A stretch of 64,000 nucleotides of DNA from Duganella flavida (GTDB taxonomy: Bacteria; Pseudomonadota; Gammaproteobacteria; Burkholderiales; Burkholderiaceae_D), in assembly GCF_009857445.1 (NCBI RefSeq), contig NZ_WWCN01000004.1, positions 186,001 through 250,000 of the forward strand, given 5' to 3'. The translations under genes and the position numbers were made by a program. Of the stretch, positions 13,057 through 20,831 are shown one piece after another. Numbering within the stretch: position 1 is the first letter of the stretch; each line of letters starts with the position of its first letter. The notes below the pieces were generated by a model. The model did no database searches. It had not been told where the DNA came from and was given only the letters and a program-made list of their open reading frames with translations.

Positions 13057-14313
13057 ATGCAAAATCGTCGTAACTTTATCGGCACCCTGAGCCGCATCGC
13101 CGCAGCCACCGCATTGATGGCGGCTGGTGCCCAGGCCTACGCTGCGGACACCATCAAGGTCGGCATCCTGCACTCGCTGTCCGGCACCATGGCGATTTCG
13201 GAAACGTCGCTGAAAGACGTAGCCCTGATGACCATCGATGAAATCAACGCCAAGGGCGGTGTGTTGGGCAAGAAGCTGGAACCAGTGGTGGTGGACCCGG
13301 CTTCCAACTGGCCGCTGTTCGCTGAAAAAGCGCGTGGCCTGATTTCGCAGGACAAGGTGTCGGTGGTCTTTGGCTGCTGGACTTCGGTGTCGCGCAAATC
13401 GGTGCTGCCGGTGTTTAAAGAACTGAACTCGCTGCTGTTCTACCCAGTGCAGTACGAAGGCGAAGAGCTGGAGAAGAATGTGTTCTACACCGGCGCCGCG
13501 CCGAACCAGCAGGCGATTCCTGCGGTCGAGTACCTGATGAGCAAAGAGGGCGGCGGTGCCAAGCGCTTCGTGCTGCTGGGGACCGACTACGTCTACCCAC
13601 GCACCACCAACAAAATCCTGCGCGCATACCTGAAGAGCAAAGGCGTGAAGGATAGCGATATCGACGAGGTGTACACCCCGTTCGGCCACTCGGACTATCA
13701 GACCATCGTCGCCAACATCAAGAAGTTTTCGGCTGGCGGCAAGACGGCTGTGATTTCGACCATCAACGGCGACTCCAACGTGCCGTTCTACAAAGAGCTG
13801 GGTAACGCCGGCCTGAAAGCGACCGACGTACCGGTGGTGGCGTTCTCGGTCGGTGAGGAAGAACTGCGTGGCGTGGACACCAAGCCGCTGCTGGGCCACC
13901 TGGCGGCATGGAATTACTTCGAGTCGGTGAAAAATCCGGTGAACACGGACTTCATCAAAAAGTGGAAGGCTTATGCCATTGCCAAGAAACTGCCGAACGC
14001 GAACACGGTGGTGACCAATGATCCAATGGAAGCCACCTACGTCGGCATCCACATGTGGGCGCAAGCGGTGGAAAAAGCCAAATCGACCGACACCGACAAA
14101 GTAATCGCAGCGATGGGCGGCCAGACTTTCAAAGCACCGTCTGGCTTCACGCTGACGATGGATGCGACCAACCACCACCTGCACAAGCCGGTGTTCATTG
14201 GCGAGATTCGTCCGGACGGCCAGTTCAACGTGGTCTGGAAAACCCTAGGCCCGGTCCGCGCCAATCCTTGGAGCCCGTTCATTCCGGGTAACGAAGGCAA
14301 GCAAAAGCTGTAA
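13057..14313 (+). CDS. urtA: Urea ABC transporter substrate-binding protein
   Basis: This is a periplasmic type I binding protein of 418 residues with a Tat-like or Sec signal (MQNRRNFIGTLSRIAAATAL, then AQAYAAD). The mature protein opens with DTIKVGILHSLSGTMAISE, the hallmark of the urea/amide branch of the LivJ-like family. The segments FGCWTSVSRKSVLPVF and LFYPVQYEGEE are typical of UrtA. It delivers urea to UrtBC. The neighbours urtBCDE follow in order, which makes the assignment firm. Expression of urt is normally nitrogen-controlled, but I cannot see a defined NtrC or sigma-54 site here. Confidence 0.96.
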   Translation: MQNRRNFIGTLSRIAAATALMAAGAQAYAADTIKVGILHSLSGTMAISETSLKDVALMTIDEINAKGGVLGKKLEPVVVDPASNWPLFAEKARGLISQDKVSVVFGCWTSVSRKSVLPVFKELNSLLFYPVQYEGEELEKNVFYTGAAPNQQAIPAVEYLMSKEGGGAKRFVLLGTDYVYPRTTNKILRAYLKSKGVKDSDIDEVYTPFGHSDYQTIVANIKKFSAGGKTAVISTINGDSNVPFYKELGNAGLKATDVPVVAFSVGEEELRGVDTKPLLGHLAAWNYFESVKNPVNTDFIKKWKAYAIAKKLPNANTVVTNDPMEATYVGIHMWAQAVEKAKSTDTDKVIAAMGGQTFKAPSGFTLTMDATNHHLHKPVFIGEIRPDGQFNVVWKTLGPVRANPWSPFIPGNEGKQKL

Positions 14314-14324
14314 GCGGCGCCACG

Positions 14325-14388
14325 TCAGCATGGATTCCCGCGTACGCGGGAATGACGTCGCTCCCGCGCACGCGGGAGCCCATGCTGA
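14325..14388 (+). repeat. 64-bp REP-like element with two palindromes inside outer inverted arms
   Basis: The 9-base outer arms TCAGCATGG (14325-14333) and CCATGCTGA (14380-14388) are exact reverse complements. They enclose a perfect 20-bp palindrome, ATTCCCGCGTACGCGGGAAT (14334-14353), and a near-perfect one (14360-14379, core CTCCCGCG/CGCGGGAG). The single strand could therefore fold into a three-way junction. ATTCCC-N8-GGGAAT is the form of dRS3/REP-like repeats known from Neisseria and other beta-proteobacteria. It sits between urtA and urtB and could lower expression of the downstream genes relative to the binding protein, or protect the urtA mRNA 3' end. Confidence 0.85.
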
Positions 14389-14418
14389 GCAGACTGCATC
14401 ACATAAGGAATCCGCATC

Positions 14419-15990
14419 TTGAAAAAACTCCTGCTCCTTGCATGCCTGCTGTTCGCAGGCCTTGCGCGTGCGGCGATCGATCCCGCCGTGCTGGCGCCGC
14501 TAGCCGGCAACGATCCGGACGCACGCGTTGAAGCCGTCGCCAAAATCGGCGCACTCGCGACCGATGAAGCCACACGCCTGCTCACCGCCATGCAAAACGG
14601 CGACGTCTACGCCACGCCCGACAAAAAGCTCTACATCGTCGCCGACGACAAAGCCACCGACGCCGCTACTGGCGCCATCGGCCTGCTGCCGGAAGGGCTG
14701 GACGGCCTGATGGTCAACAACCGCCTGCGCGGCGCCATCGATGAAGCCCTGTCCGCACTCAAGATGTTTTCGCCAGATCGCGCGCAGCGGCTGGCCGCAG
14801 TCACCGAACTGCAAAAAAGCGCCACACTGGCGCAAGCCTCGTTGATCGAGAAAGCGCTGGGCAAGGAAACCGATAACGACATCCGCGAGCTGCTGCGCCT
14901 TGTCGCCGCCACTGCCAACCTGCAATCGCCAGACGCCGCCAAGCGCCGCGGCGCAGTGGAAGCGCTGGCCGGCAGCAGTAACGCCAACCTCCGTCCCGCG
15001 CTGCAAACGATGGTGACCAGCGACGCCGATGACAGCGTGCGCATCGCCGCCGCCCACACCCTGCAAGCGCTGGACAGCCGCCTGGCGCGCACTGAATTCA
15101 TCGGCAACGTCTTCTACGGCATCTCGCTAGCCAGCGTGCTGCTGCTGGCGGCACTGGGCCTCGCCATTACCTTTGGCCTGATGGGCATCATCAACATGGC
15201 GCACGGCGAACTGCTGATGATTGGCGCTTACACGACGTATCTCTGCCAGCTGGCCTTCCGCCGCTGGGCTCCGGATGCATTGGACTGGTACCTGGCAGCC
15301 GCGCTGCCAGCTGCCTTTGTGGTCACCGCCGCAGTGGGCATCGCTTTGGAGCGCACCGTGATCCGCTGGCTCTACGGCCGCCCGCTGGAAACCCTGCTGG
15401 CCACCTGGGGCATTAGCCTGATGCTGATGCAAGCAGTGCGCACCATCTTCGGTGCGCAAAATGTGGAGGTGGCGAATCCTGCCTGGATGTCCGGCGGCGT
15501 GACCGTACTTGGCTCGCTGGTTCTGGCCTACAACCGCATCGTCATCATCGTGTTCGCGCTGCTGGTGGTGGCTGGCGTGTGGCTGATCCTGAACAAAACG
15601 CGTCTCGGCCTGTTTGTGCGCGCGGTGATGCAGAACCGCCGTATGGCAGGCTGCGTGGGCGTCTCCACCGCCAAGATTGACATGATGACTTTCGGCCTCG
15701 GCTCCGGCATCGCAGGCCTGGGTGGCGTAGCGCTGTCGCAGCTTGGGAACGTGGGACCGGACCTTGGTCAGGGCTATATCGTCGATTCGTTCATGGTGGT
15801 GGTGCTGGGTGGCGTCGGCCAACTGGCTGGTACCGTGATCGCCGCGCTGGGCCTCGGCGAAGCGAACAAATTCCTGGAGCCGGTGGCGGGCGCGGTGCTG
15901 GCCAAGATCGCCATCCTGATCTTCATCATCATCTTTATCCAGAAACGTCCGCAAGGGCTGTTCGCCATGAAAGGACGGAGCGTAGAATGA
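14419..15990 (+). CDS. urtB: Urea ABC transporter permease UrtB
   Basis: This is the LivH-like permease subunit of the urea importer. The 523 residues comprise a signal peptide (MKKLLLLACLLFAGLARA) and a helical periplasmic extension of about 200 residues with HEAT-like repeats. A polytopic membrane domain follows, containing MGIINMAHGELLMIGAY, the family motif near the first core helices. The N-terminal extension is usual for UrtB and absent from LivH. The start codon is TTG at 14419, preceded by AAGGA with good spacing. It ends in an ATGA overlap with urtC. Confidence 0.95.
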   Translation: MKKLLLLACLLFAGLARAAIDPAVLAPLAGNDPDARVEAVAKIGALATDEATRLLTAMQNGDVYATPDKKLYIVADDKATDAATGAIGLLPEGLDGLMVNNRLRGAIDEALSALKMFSPDRAQRLAAVTELQKSATLAQASLIEKALGKETDNDIRELLRLVAATANLQSPDAAKRRGAVEALAGSSNANLRPALQTMVTSDADDSVRIAAAHTLQALDSRLARTEFIGNVFYGISLASVLLLAALGLAITFGLMGIINMAHGELLMIGAYTTYLCQLAFRRWAPDALDWYLAAALPAAFVVTAAVGIALERTVIRWLYGRPLETLLATWGISLMLMQAVRTIFGAQNVEVANPAWMSGGVTVLGSLVLAYNRIVIIVFALLVVAGVWLILNKTRLGLFVRAVMQNRRMAGCVGVSTAKIDMMTFGLGSGIAGLGGVALSQLGNVGPDLGQGYIVDSFMVVVLGGVGQLAGTVIAALGLGEANKFLEPVAGAVLAKIAILIFIIIFIQKRPQGLFAMKGRSVE

Positions 15991-17060
15991 ACCATCCATC
16001 CCTGTTTTCGCGTCGCGCCTGGAGTGGCATCGTCGCCGCCACCGTGGTGCTAGCGGCGCTGCCGCTGCTGAATCTCTTCTTTGCCGACGGCCATGCGCTG
16101 CACGTGCCGAGCTACATGGTGAGCCTGATCGGCAAATTCATGTGCTACGCGCTGGCCGCGCTGGCGCTCGACATGGTGTGGGGTTATGCCGGCATCCTGT
16201 CGCTGGGTCACGGCGTGTTCTTCGCACTGGGCGCGTACGCACACGGCATGTACCTGATGCGTTCCATCGGCCGTGAAGGCGTGTACCAGAGCGACCTGCC
16301 GGACTTCATGGTATTCCTCGACTGGAAATCCTACCCGTGGTACTGGAGCGGCACCGACAGCTTCTGGGTGGCGCTGGCATTGGTGGTACTGGTGCCGGGC
16401 GTGCTGGCCTTCGTGTTCGGCTATTTCGCCTTCCGTTCGCGGATAAAAGGCGTGTACTTCTCAATCATCACGCAGGCCATGACCTATGCCTTCATGCTGC
16501 TGTTCTTCCGTAATAACACCGGCTTTGGCGGGAATAACGGCTTCACGGACTTCAAGCGGATACTGGGTTATTCCATCAGCGCGCCGGGCACCAAGGCTGC
16601 GCTGTATCTGGCCACGCTGGCGGTGCTGGTCGGCGCGCTGCTGCTGTGCCGCTGGATCGTCACCTCCAAGCTGGGACGCGTGCTGCAGGCGGTGCGCGAT
16701 TCAGAGTCGCGCCTGATGTTCATCGGCTACAACCCGCTGTGGTTCAAGCTATTTGTGTGGACGCTGTCGGCGGTACTGTGCGGGATTGCGGGTGCGCTGT
16801 ATGTGCCGCAGGTGGGCATCATCAATCCATCCGAGATGTCGCCGGCGAATTCGATTGAGATGGTGATCTGGGCGGCGGTCGGTGGGCGCGGCACGCTGCT
16901 TGGTCCTGTGATCGGTGCGTTCTCGGTGAATGGTTTGAAAAGCTGGTTCACCGGAGCCTTCCCGAACCTGTGGCTGTTCGCGCTTGGTTTGATCTTCATC
17001 CTGGTCACGCGCTATCTGCCGCGCGGCCTGGCAGGACTGGTACGCAAGGAGCAAGCATGA
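15987..17060 (+). CDS. urtC: Urea ABC transporter permease UrtC
   Basis: This is the second, LivM-like permease subunit (357 residues), with about ten hydrophobic helices. The motif MVWGYAGILSLGHGVFFALGAYAHG is typical of LivM/UrtC, as is the EAA-like loop region AVRDSESRLMFIGYN, which contacts the ATPases. It pairs with UrtB to form the channel. It overlaps urtB by ATGA at the start and urtD by ATGA at the end, so the operon is tightly coupled. Confidence 0.95.
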   Translation: MNHPSLFSRRAWSGIVAATVVLAALPLLNLFFADGHALHVPSYMVSLIGKFMCYALAALALDMVWGYAGILSLGHGVFFALGAYAHGMYLMRSIGREGVYQSDLPDFMVFLDWKSYPWYWSGTDSFWVALALVVLVPGVLAFVFGYFAFRSRIKGVYFSIITQAMTYAFMLLFFRNNTGFGGNNGFTDFKRILGYSISAPGTKAALYLATLAVLVGALLLCRWIVTSKLGRVLQAVRDSESRLMFIGYNPLWFKLFVWTLSAVLCGIAGALYVPQVGIINPSEMSPANSIEMVIWAAVGGRGTLLGPVIGAFSVNGLKSWFTGAFPNLWLFALGLIFILVTRYLPRGLAGLVRKEQA

Positions 17061-17914
17061 GCGTCAATGAACATCTGGAAGAACGTTTGCAGCAGGAGAC
17101 GGGGCCGGACGCGATCGGCGCGCAGGGCCCTTCGTATGGCCGCGTGGCCGGGGAAGGGCTGGATACGACGCACGGCGCCATCCTGTACCTCGAAGAGATC
17201 AGCGTGGTGTTCGACGGCTTCCGCGCTTTGAATAAACTGAGCCTGGATATTTCGGTGGGCGAACTGCGTTGTATCATCGGGCCGAATGGCGCGGGCAAGA
17301 CCACCATGATGGACGTCATCACCGGCAAGACGCGGCCGACCTCGGGCACCGCCTTCTTCGGCCAGACCATGGACCTGAGCCGCATGGCCGAGCATGAGAT
17401 TGCGCATGCTGGCATCGGCCGCAAGTTCCAGCGTCCGACTGTGTTTGAGCAGCACACGGTGTTTGAAAACCTTGAGCTGGCGATGAAGATGGACAAGCGC
17501 GTGCGGCCTACGCTGTTTGCGCGGCTGTCGTCCGAACAGCGCGGCAAGATCGAAGAAATCCTCAAGTTGATACGCCTGAACGGTAGCGAGCAGCGCATGG
17601 CTGGCTTGCTGTCGCACGGCCAGAAGCAGTGGCTGGAAATCGGCATGCTGCTGATGCAGGAGCCGCAACTGATTCTGCTGGATGAACCGGTAGCCGGCAT
17701 GTCCGACGCCGAAACGGCGCGCACGGCGGAATTGCTGAACGAATTGCGTGGCAAGCACTCCATCATGGTGGTCGAACACGACATGGCCTTTGTCACCGAG
17801 ATTGCACAGCAAGGGACGGTGACGGTGCTGCACGAAGGCTCGGTGCTGGCGCAAGGGCGCATGGATGAAGTACAAGCCGACGAGCGAGTGATCGAAGTTT
17901 ATCTGGGACGGTGA
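17057..17914 (+). CDS. urtD: Urea ABC transporter ATP-binding protein UrtD
   Basis: This is a LivG-like ATPase of 285 residues. Walker A is GPNGAGKTT, the ABC signature LSHGQKQWLEIG and Walker B LILLDEPVAGM, followed by the switch histidine in VVEHDMAF. The frame is open to 16970, but the ATG at 17057 overlaps the urtC stop (ATGA) and is the likely start. This start leaves an N-terminal extension of about 45 residues before the ABC core (YLEEISVVFDGFRAL), as is common for UrtD. Confidence 0.95.
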   Translation: MSVNEHLEERLQQETGPDAIGAQGPSYGRVAGEGLDTTHGAILYLEEISVVFDGFRALNKLSLDISVGELRCIIGPNGAGKTTMMDVITGKTRPTSGTAFFGQTMDLSRMAEHEIAHAGIGRKFQRPTVFEQHTVFENLELAMKMDKRVRPTLFARLSSEQRGKIEEILKLIRLNGSEQRMAGLLSHGQKQWLEIGMLLMQEPQLILLDEPVAGMSDAETARTAELLNELRGKHSIMVVEHDMAFVTEIAQQGTVTVLHEGSVLAQGRMDEVQADERVIEVYLGR

Positions 17915-17918
17915 CGAT

Positions 17919-18617
17919 ATGCTGCAAGTAGAAAAAATCAACCAATACTACGGCGCGGCACATACCCTGCGTGGTGTGTCGCTGGAACTGGAAAAGGGCA
18001 AGTGCATGGCGCTGTTGGGTCGTAATGGCGTCGGCAAGACCACGCTGCTCAAGTGCCTGATGGGCGTACTGCCTGTATCTGCGGGCAGCGTTAGATTGGA
18101 GGGGCGCGACATCACCAAGCTTGCACCGCACCAGCGTGCGTGGGCCGGCATTGCTTACGTGCCGCAAGGCCGTGAAATCTTCGCGCGCTTAACGGTGGAA
18201 GAAAACCTGCTGATGGGCCTCGCTACGCACAGTGGCAAAAAAGCGCACACCATCAAGGGCGAAGTGTATGAGCTGTTCCCGGTGCTGAAAGAGATGCTGC
18301 ACCGGCGCGGCGGCGACCTGTCTGGCGGCCAGCAACAACAGCTGGCGATCGCGCGTGCGCTGCTGGCGGAGCCGAAGCTGATCATCCTCGACGAACCGAC
18401 CGAAGGCATCCAGCCATCGATCATCAAGGATATCGGCAACGTCATCCGCCTGCTGCGCCAGCGCGGCGACATGGCCATCCTGCTGTGCGAACAATACTTC
18501 GACTTCGCCCACGAACTGGCCGACCAGTTCATGGTCCTCTCACGCGGCGAGGTCGTCGCCTCCGGCGCCCAAGCTGCTATGAACGACCCAGACGTCAAGC
18601 GCCACTTGGCGGTCTGA
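17919..18617 (+). CDS. urtE: Urea ABC transporter ATP-binding protein UrtE
   Basis: This is the LivF-like second ATPase (232 residues), which pairs with UrtD. Walker A is GRNGVGKTT, the signature LSGGQQQQLAIARALL and Walker B LIILDEPTEGIQP. UrtE typically begins MLxVxxINQYYG, as seen here. It starts 4 bases after urtD and is the last gene of the operon. No urease genes lie in the window, so the fate of the imported urea must be encoded elsewhere. Confidence 0.95.
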   Translation: MLQVEKINQYYGAAHTLRGVSLELEKGKCMALLGRNGVGKTTLLKCLMGVLPVSAGSVRLEGRDITKLAPHQRAWAGIAYVPQGREIFARLTVEENLLMGLATHSGKKAHTIKGEVYELFPVLKEMLHRRGGDLSGGQQQQLAIARALLAEPKLIILDEPTEGIQPSIIKDIGNVIRLLRQRGDMAILLCEQYFDFAHELADQFMVLSRGEVVASGAQAAMNDPDVKRHLAV

Positions 18618-18699
18618 TTTGATCGTGGAGTTTGCCGGGGTGCTCAACATGGCTAATCGTTGGTGCTAATTTGCTATCTTGAAAAGGACCCCTAACGAA

Positions 18700-18729
18700 A
18701 GGGTCTGACCCCGTACGGGGTCAGACCCT
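18700..18729 (+). repeat. 30-bp perfect palindrome, GGGTCTGACCCC family
   Basis: The left arm AGGGTCTGACCCCGT (18700-18714) is followed without a spacer by its exact reverse complement. It lies in the 180-base gap between the converging ends of urtE and the DUF445-SBP gene, which otherwise shows no gene. A sister palindrome with TCAG and TCTG swapped lies at 48097-48126. It has no T tract of the intrinsic-terminator type, although the hairpin could help end both transcripts. The motif looks like a dispersed REP-type repeat. Confidence 0.85.
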
Positions 18730-18797
18730 GGCCGCAGTGGTGTGCGGGGTGGGTTGGTGCCGCGCGCTTTTCAAACGATCAGCAACGTCAAACCCTT

Positions 18798-20807
18798 TTA
18801 CTGGTGGGTCTTGAAGAAGTTGCGGGTGATGGTGTCCATCTCCCCGCTGCGTTTCATTTGCTGGATGGCGGCGTCGAATTGTTTGACGAAGTCGGATTTG
18901 TAGGTGTAGCGGCCTTTGTCGCGGCTGGTGTAGCCTAGGTAGCCTTGGTTGGCGGCGATCTGGATTGCTTCGGCTAGTTCGGCGTGGGCGAGGCCTTCAT
19001 GGTATTTGCCGGAGGCCTTGAGCTGGTTGAGCGTCCACTGGATCGATACGCGGTCGTTGATGTAGCAGTCGATGCGCTTCATGCCTAGCTTGATGATGTT
19101 GGTCTCGCTGTCCTTGCCTTCTTCGATGCGCAGGTGGCCGGCTTTGACGGCGGCGTCGAACGCTTCGCCGCCGACGATGAAGCCGGCGTTGTTGCCGATG
19201 GTGAGCCCGTAAAAATCTTCCGGCCAGCGCTTGCGCGGTTTGGCGGCGATGACGTCCTTACGGCAGTAGGCCACCACGTGTTCTTCAAACAGCGGCTGCG
19301 AGTACGGCCAGGTCCACGGCTCGTCCTTGGTGTTCATGTACGGCGGGTAGAGCGCGAAGCCGGTGCCGGATTTGAGCAGCGCCATGCCGCGTTTCCACGG
19401 CACGGTGTGCACTTCGATTTTGTAGCCCTGCATATGGCTGAAGGCCGCCTGTACGATGTCGTGATACAGGCCTGCGGGCTTGCCGTCTTTTTCGTAGGAG
19501 TAGGGCGGATAGCCTGCGTCGGCATAGACAGTGACGGGAATATCTGCCGCATGCACGAAGGTGCTCACCACATACAGCAGCAGACCCACCATGCCGCCTA
19601 CCAGCGTGCCGTTGACGCGGATGAATTGCAGGTCCTTGCCGATATTGAGTTCAATCTGGCGTGACATGTCCTTGTTGTCCCACGCCTTGACGGTATCGCT
19701 GATGTGGCGCGTCAGGAAGCTGGAGAGGGCCGGCGCCAGCGTCCGCGCCATGCCAGCCAAATGCTGGTTGAGCGAGGCGCGCATTTCGGGATGCGTCAAC
19801 AGTTCTTCGCTGAGCCAAGCGCTGGCCTGCACCACGCCGGCGTTGAGGCGCGAGTCTTCGGCGTCGATGTCGGCCTTGATCCAGTCGCGCACACTGCGCC
19901 ACAGGTCGAGCGTGTAGCGGTTGAAGGTTTCGCTGTCGCGCAGATAGTGTTTGAATTCTTCGCCCTTGGCGATGAAGGCGGGATCGGTTTGCAGCCGCAC
20001 CACGAAACTCTGCACCATTTCATCGAAGCGGAGACGCAGCTTGTGGTCCTTGTCTGCGGCGACATTTTCCATGATGTTGTTGAGCGTACTGGCGATCATG
20101 ACGGCGCCGTTATCGCTGATCCATTCAGTCGGCAGCACCAGCTCCATCGCCGCGTGTTCACGCTTCAGCCAACTGGCGATCAGTTCCGCGATCACTTCGC
20201 GCGTGGAGGGACGGTTCAGGAGACCGATCAGCGCGCGCATGCCGTCGTCCAGCAGTTCCTGATGACGGCCGTCGCGTGTCAGGCCGCCGATGACAGTGCC
20301 CAGCGTCGGCGCCATATCGAGCTTGCCGATAGCGGCGTGCAGGGCGTCTTTCAGTAGCTGCTGGATGCGCGCATCGTCGGCGGTGGCGAGGATTTCCGGC
20401 ACCAGCTTGGCGAGGTGCGTGGCGAGGTAGCTGCGGTTGGCCGGCTCCTTGAGCCATGCCGCCACGCTGGTGGCGGGATCGGTTTTCAGGATGACGGCAG
20501 CCAGTGATTCCGGCTTGAGGAATTTATCTTCCACGAAGCCGGCCAGGTTGTCGGCGATGCGGTCCTTGTTATTGGGGATGATGGCGGTGTGGCGCGACAC
20601 GAACGGGATGGGCACTTTGCGGAACAGCGCCACTACGGCAAACCAGTCGGCCAATGCGCCGACCATCGCTGCTTCGGACACGGCGCGCAAGCCGTCAGTC
20701 CAGAGGCCGCGCGGCAGCAGCGAGGTGACCACGAAAACAATGCAAACACCGGCCAGCAGTGACAGGGCCAGTAACTTGGAGCGTTTGAGTTCCTCTTCTT
20801 TGGTCAT
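18798..20807 (-). CDS. DUF445 (YjiN-like) membrane protein fused to a periplasmic solute-binding domain
   Basis: This 669-residue protein joins two normally separate families. Residues 1-417 are a full-length DUF445 protein. They contain an N-terminal membrane helix (about 12-32), the conserved ADWFAVVALFRKVPIPF and HTAIIPNNKDRIADNLAGFV, a long helical body, and a terminal helix GGMVGLLLYVVSTFVHA (404-420). Residues 422-669 are a type II solute-binding domain of the SBP_bac_3 class, opening IPVTVYADAGYPPYSYEKDG and including GYLGYTSRDKGRYTYKSDF. The last DUF445 helix probably places the binding domain in the periplasm. The gene follows the LuxR-type regulator by 24 bases, so it looks co-transcribed with the kinase. 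The ligand is unknown. Confidence 0.88.
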   Translation of the reverse strand: MTKEEELKRSKLLALSLLAGVCIVFVVTSLLPRGLWTDGLRAVSEAAMVGALADWFAVVALFRKVPIPFVSRHTAIIPNNKDRIADNLAGFVEDKFLKPESLAAVILKTDPATSVAAWLKEPANRSYLATHLAKLVPEILATADDARIQQLLKDALHAAIGKLDMAPTLGTVIGGLTRDGRHQELLDDGMRALIGLLNRPSTREVIAELIASWLKREHAAMELVLPTEWISDNGAVMIASTLNNIMENVAADKDHKLRLRFDEMVQSFVVRLQTDPAFIAKGEEFKHYLRDSETFNRYTLDLWRSVRDWIKADIDAEDSRLNAGVVQASAWLSEELLTHPEMRASLNQHLAGMARTLAPALSSFLTRHISDTVKAWDNKDMSRQIELNIGKDLQFIRVNGTLVGGMVGLLLYVVSTFVHAADIPVTVYADAGYPPYSYEKDGKPAGLYHDIVQAAFSHMQGYKIEVHTVPWKRGMALLKSGTGFALYPPYMNTKDEPWTWPYSQPLFEEHVVAYCRKDVIAAKPRKRWPEDFYGLTIGNNAGFIVGGEAFDAAVKAGHLRIEEGKDSETNIIKLGMKRIDCYINDRVSIQWTLNQLKASGKYHEGLAHAELAEAIQIAANQGYLGYTSRDKGRYTYKSDFVKQFDAAIQQMKRSGEMDTITRNFFKTHQ

Positions 20808-20831
20808 ACTGTCAAGTGTATGACAATTTGC

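Noticed and set aside
19540..19610. Possibility that the DUF445-SBP protein is two genes misread as one
   Set aside because: The frame runs through without a stop. The SBP part has no separate start codon with a ribosome site and signal peptide at the junction, and the last DUF445 helix occupies the place where a signal peptide would be.
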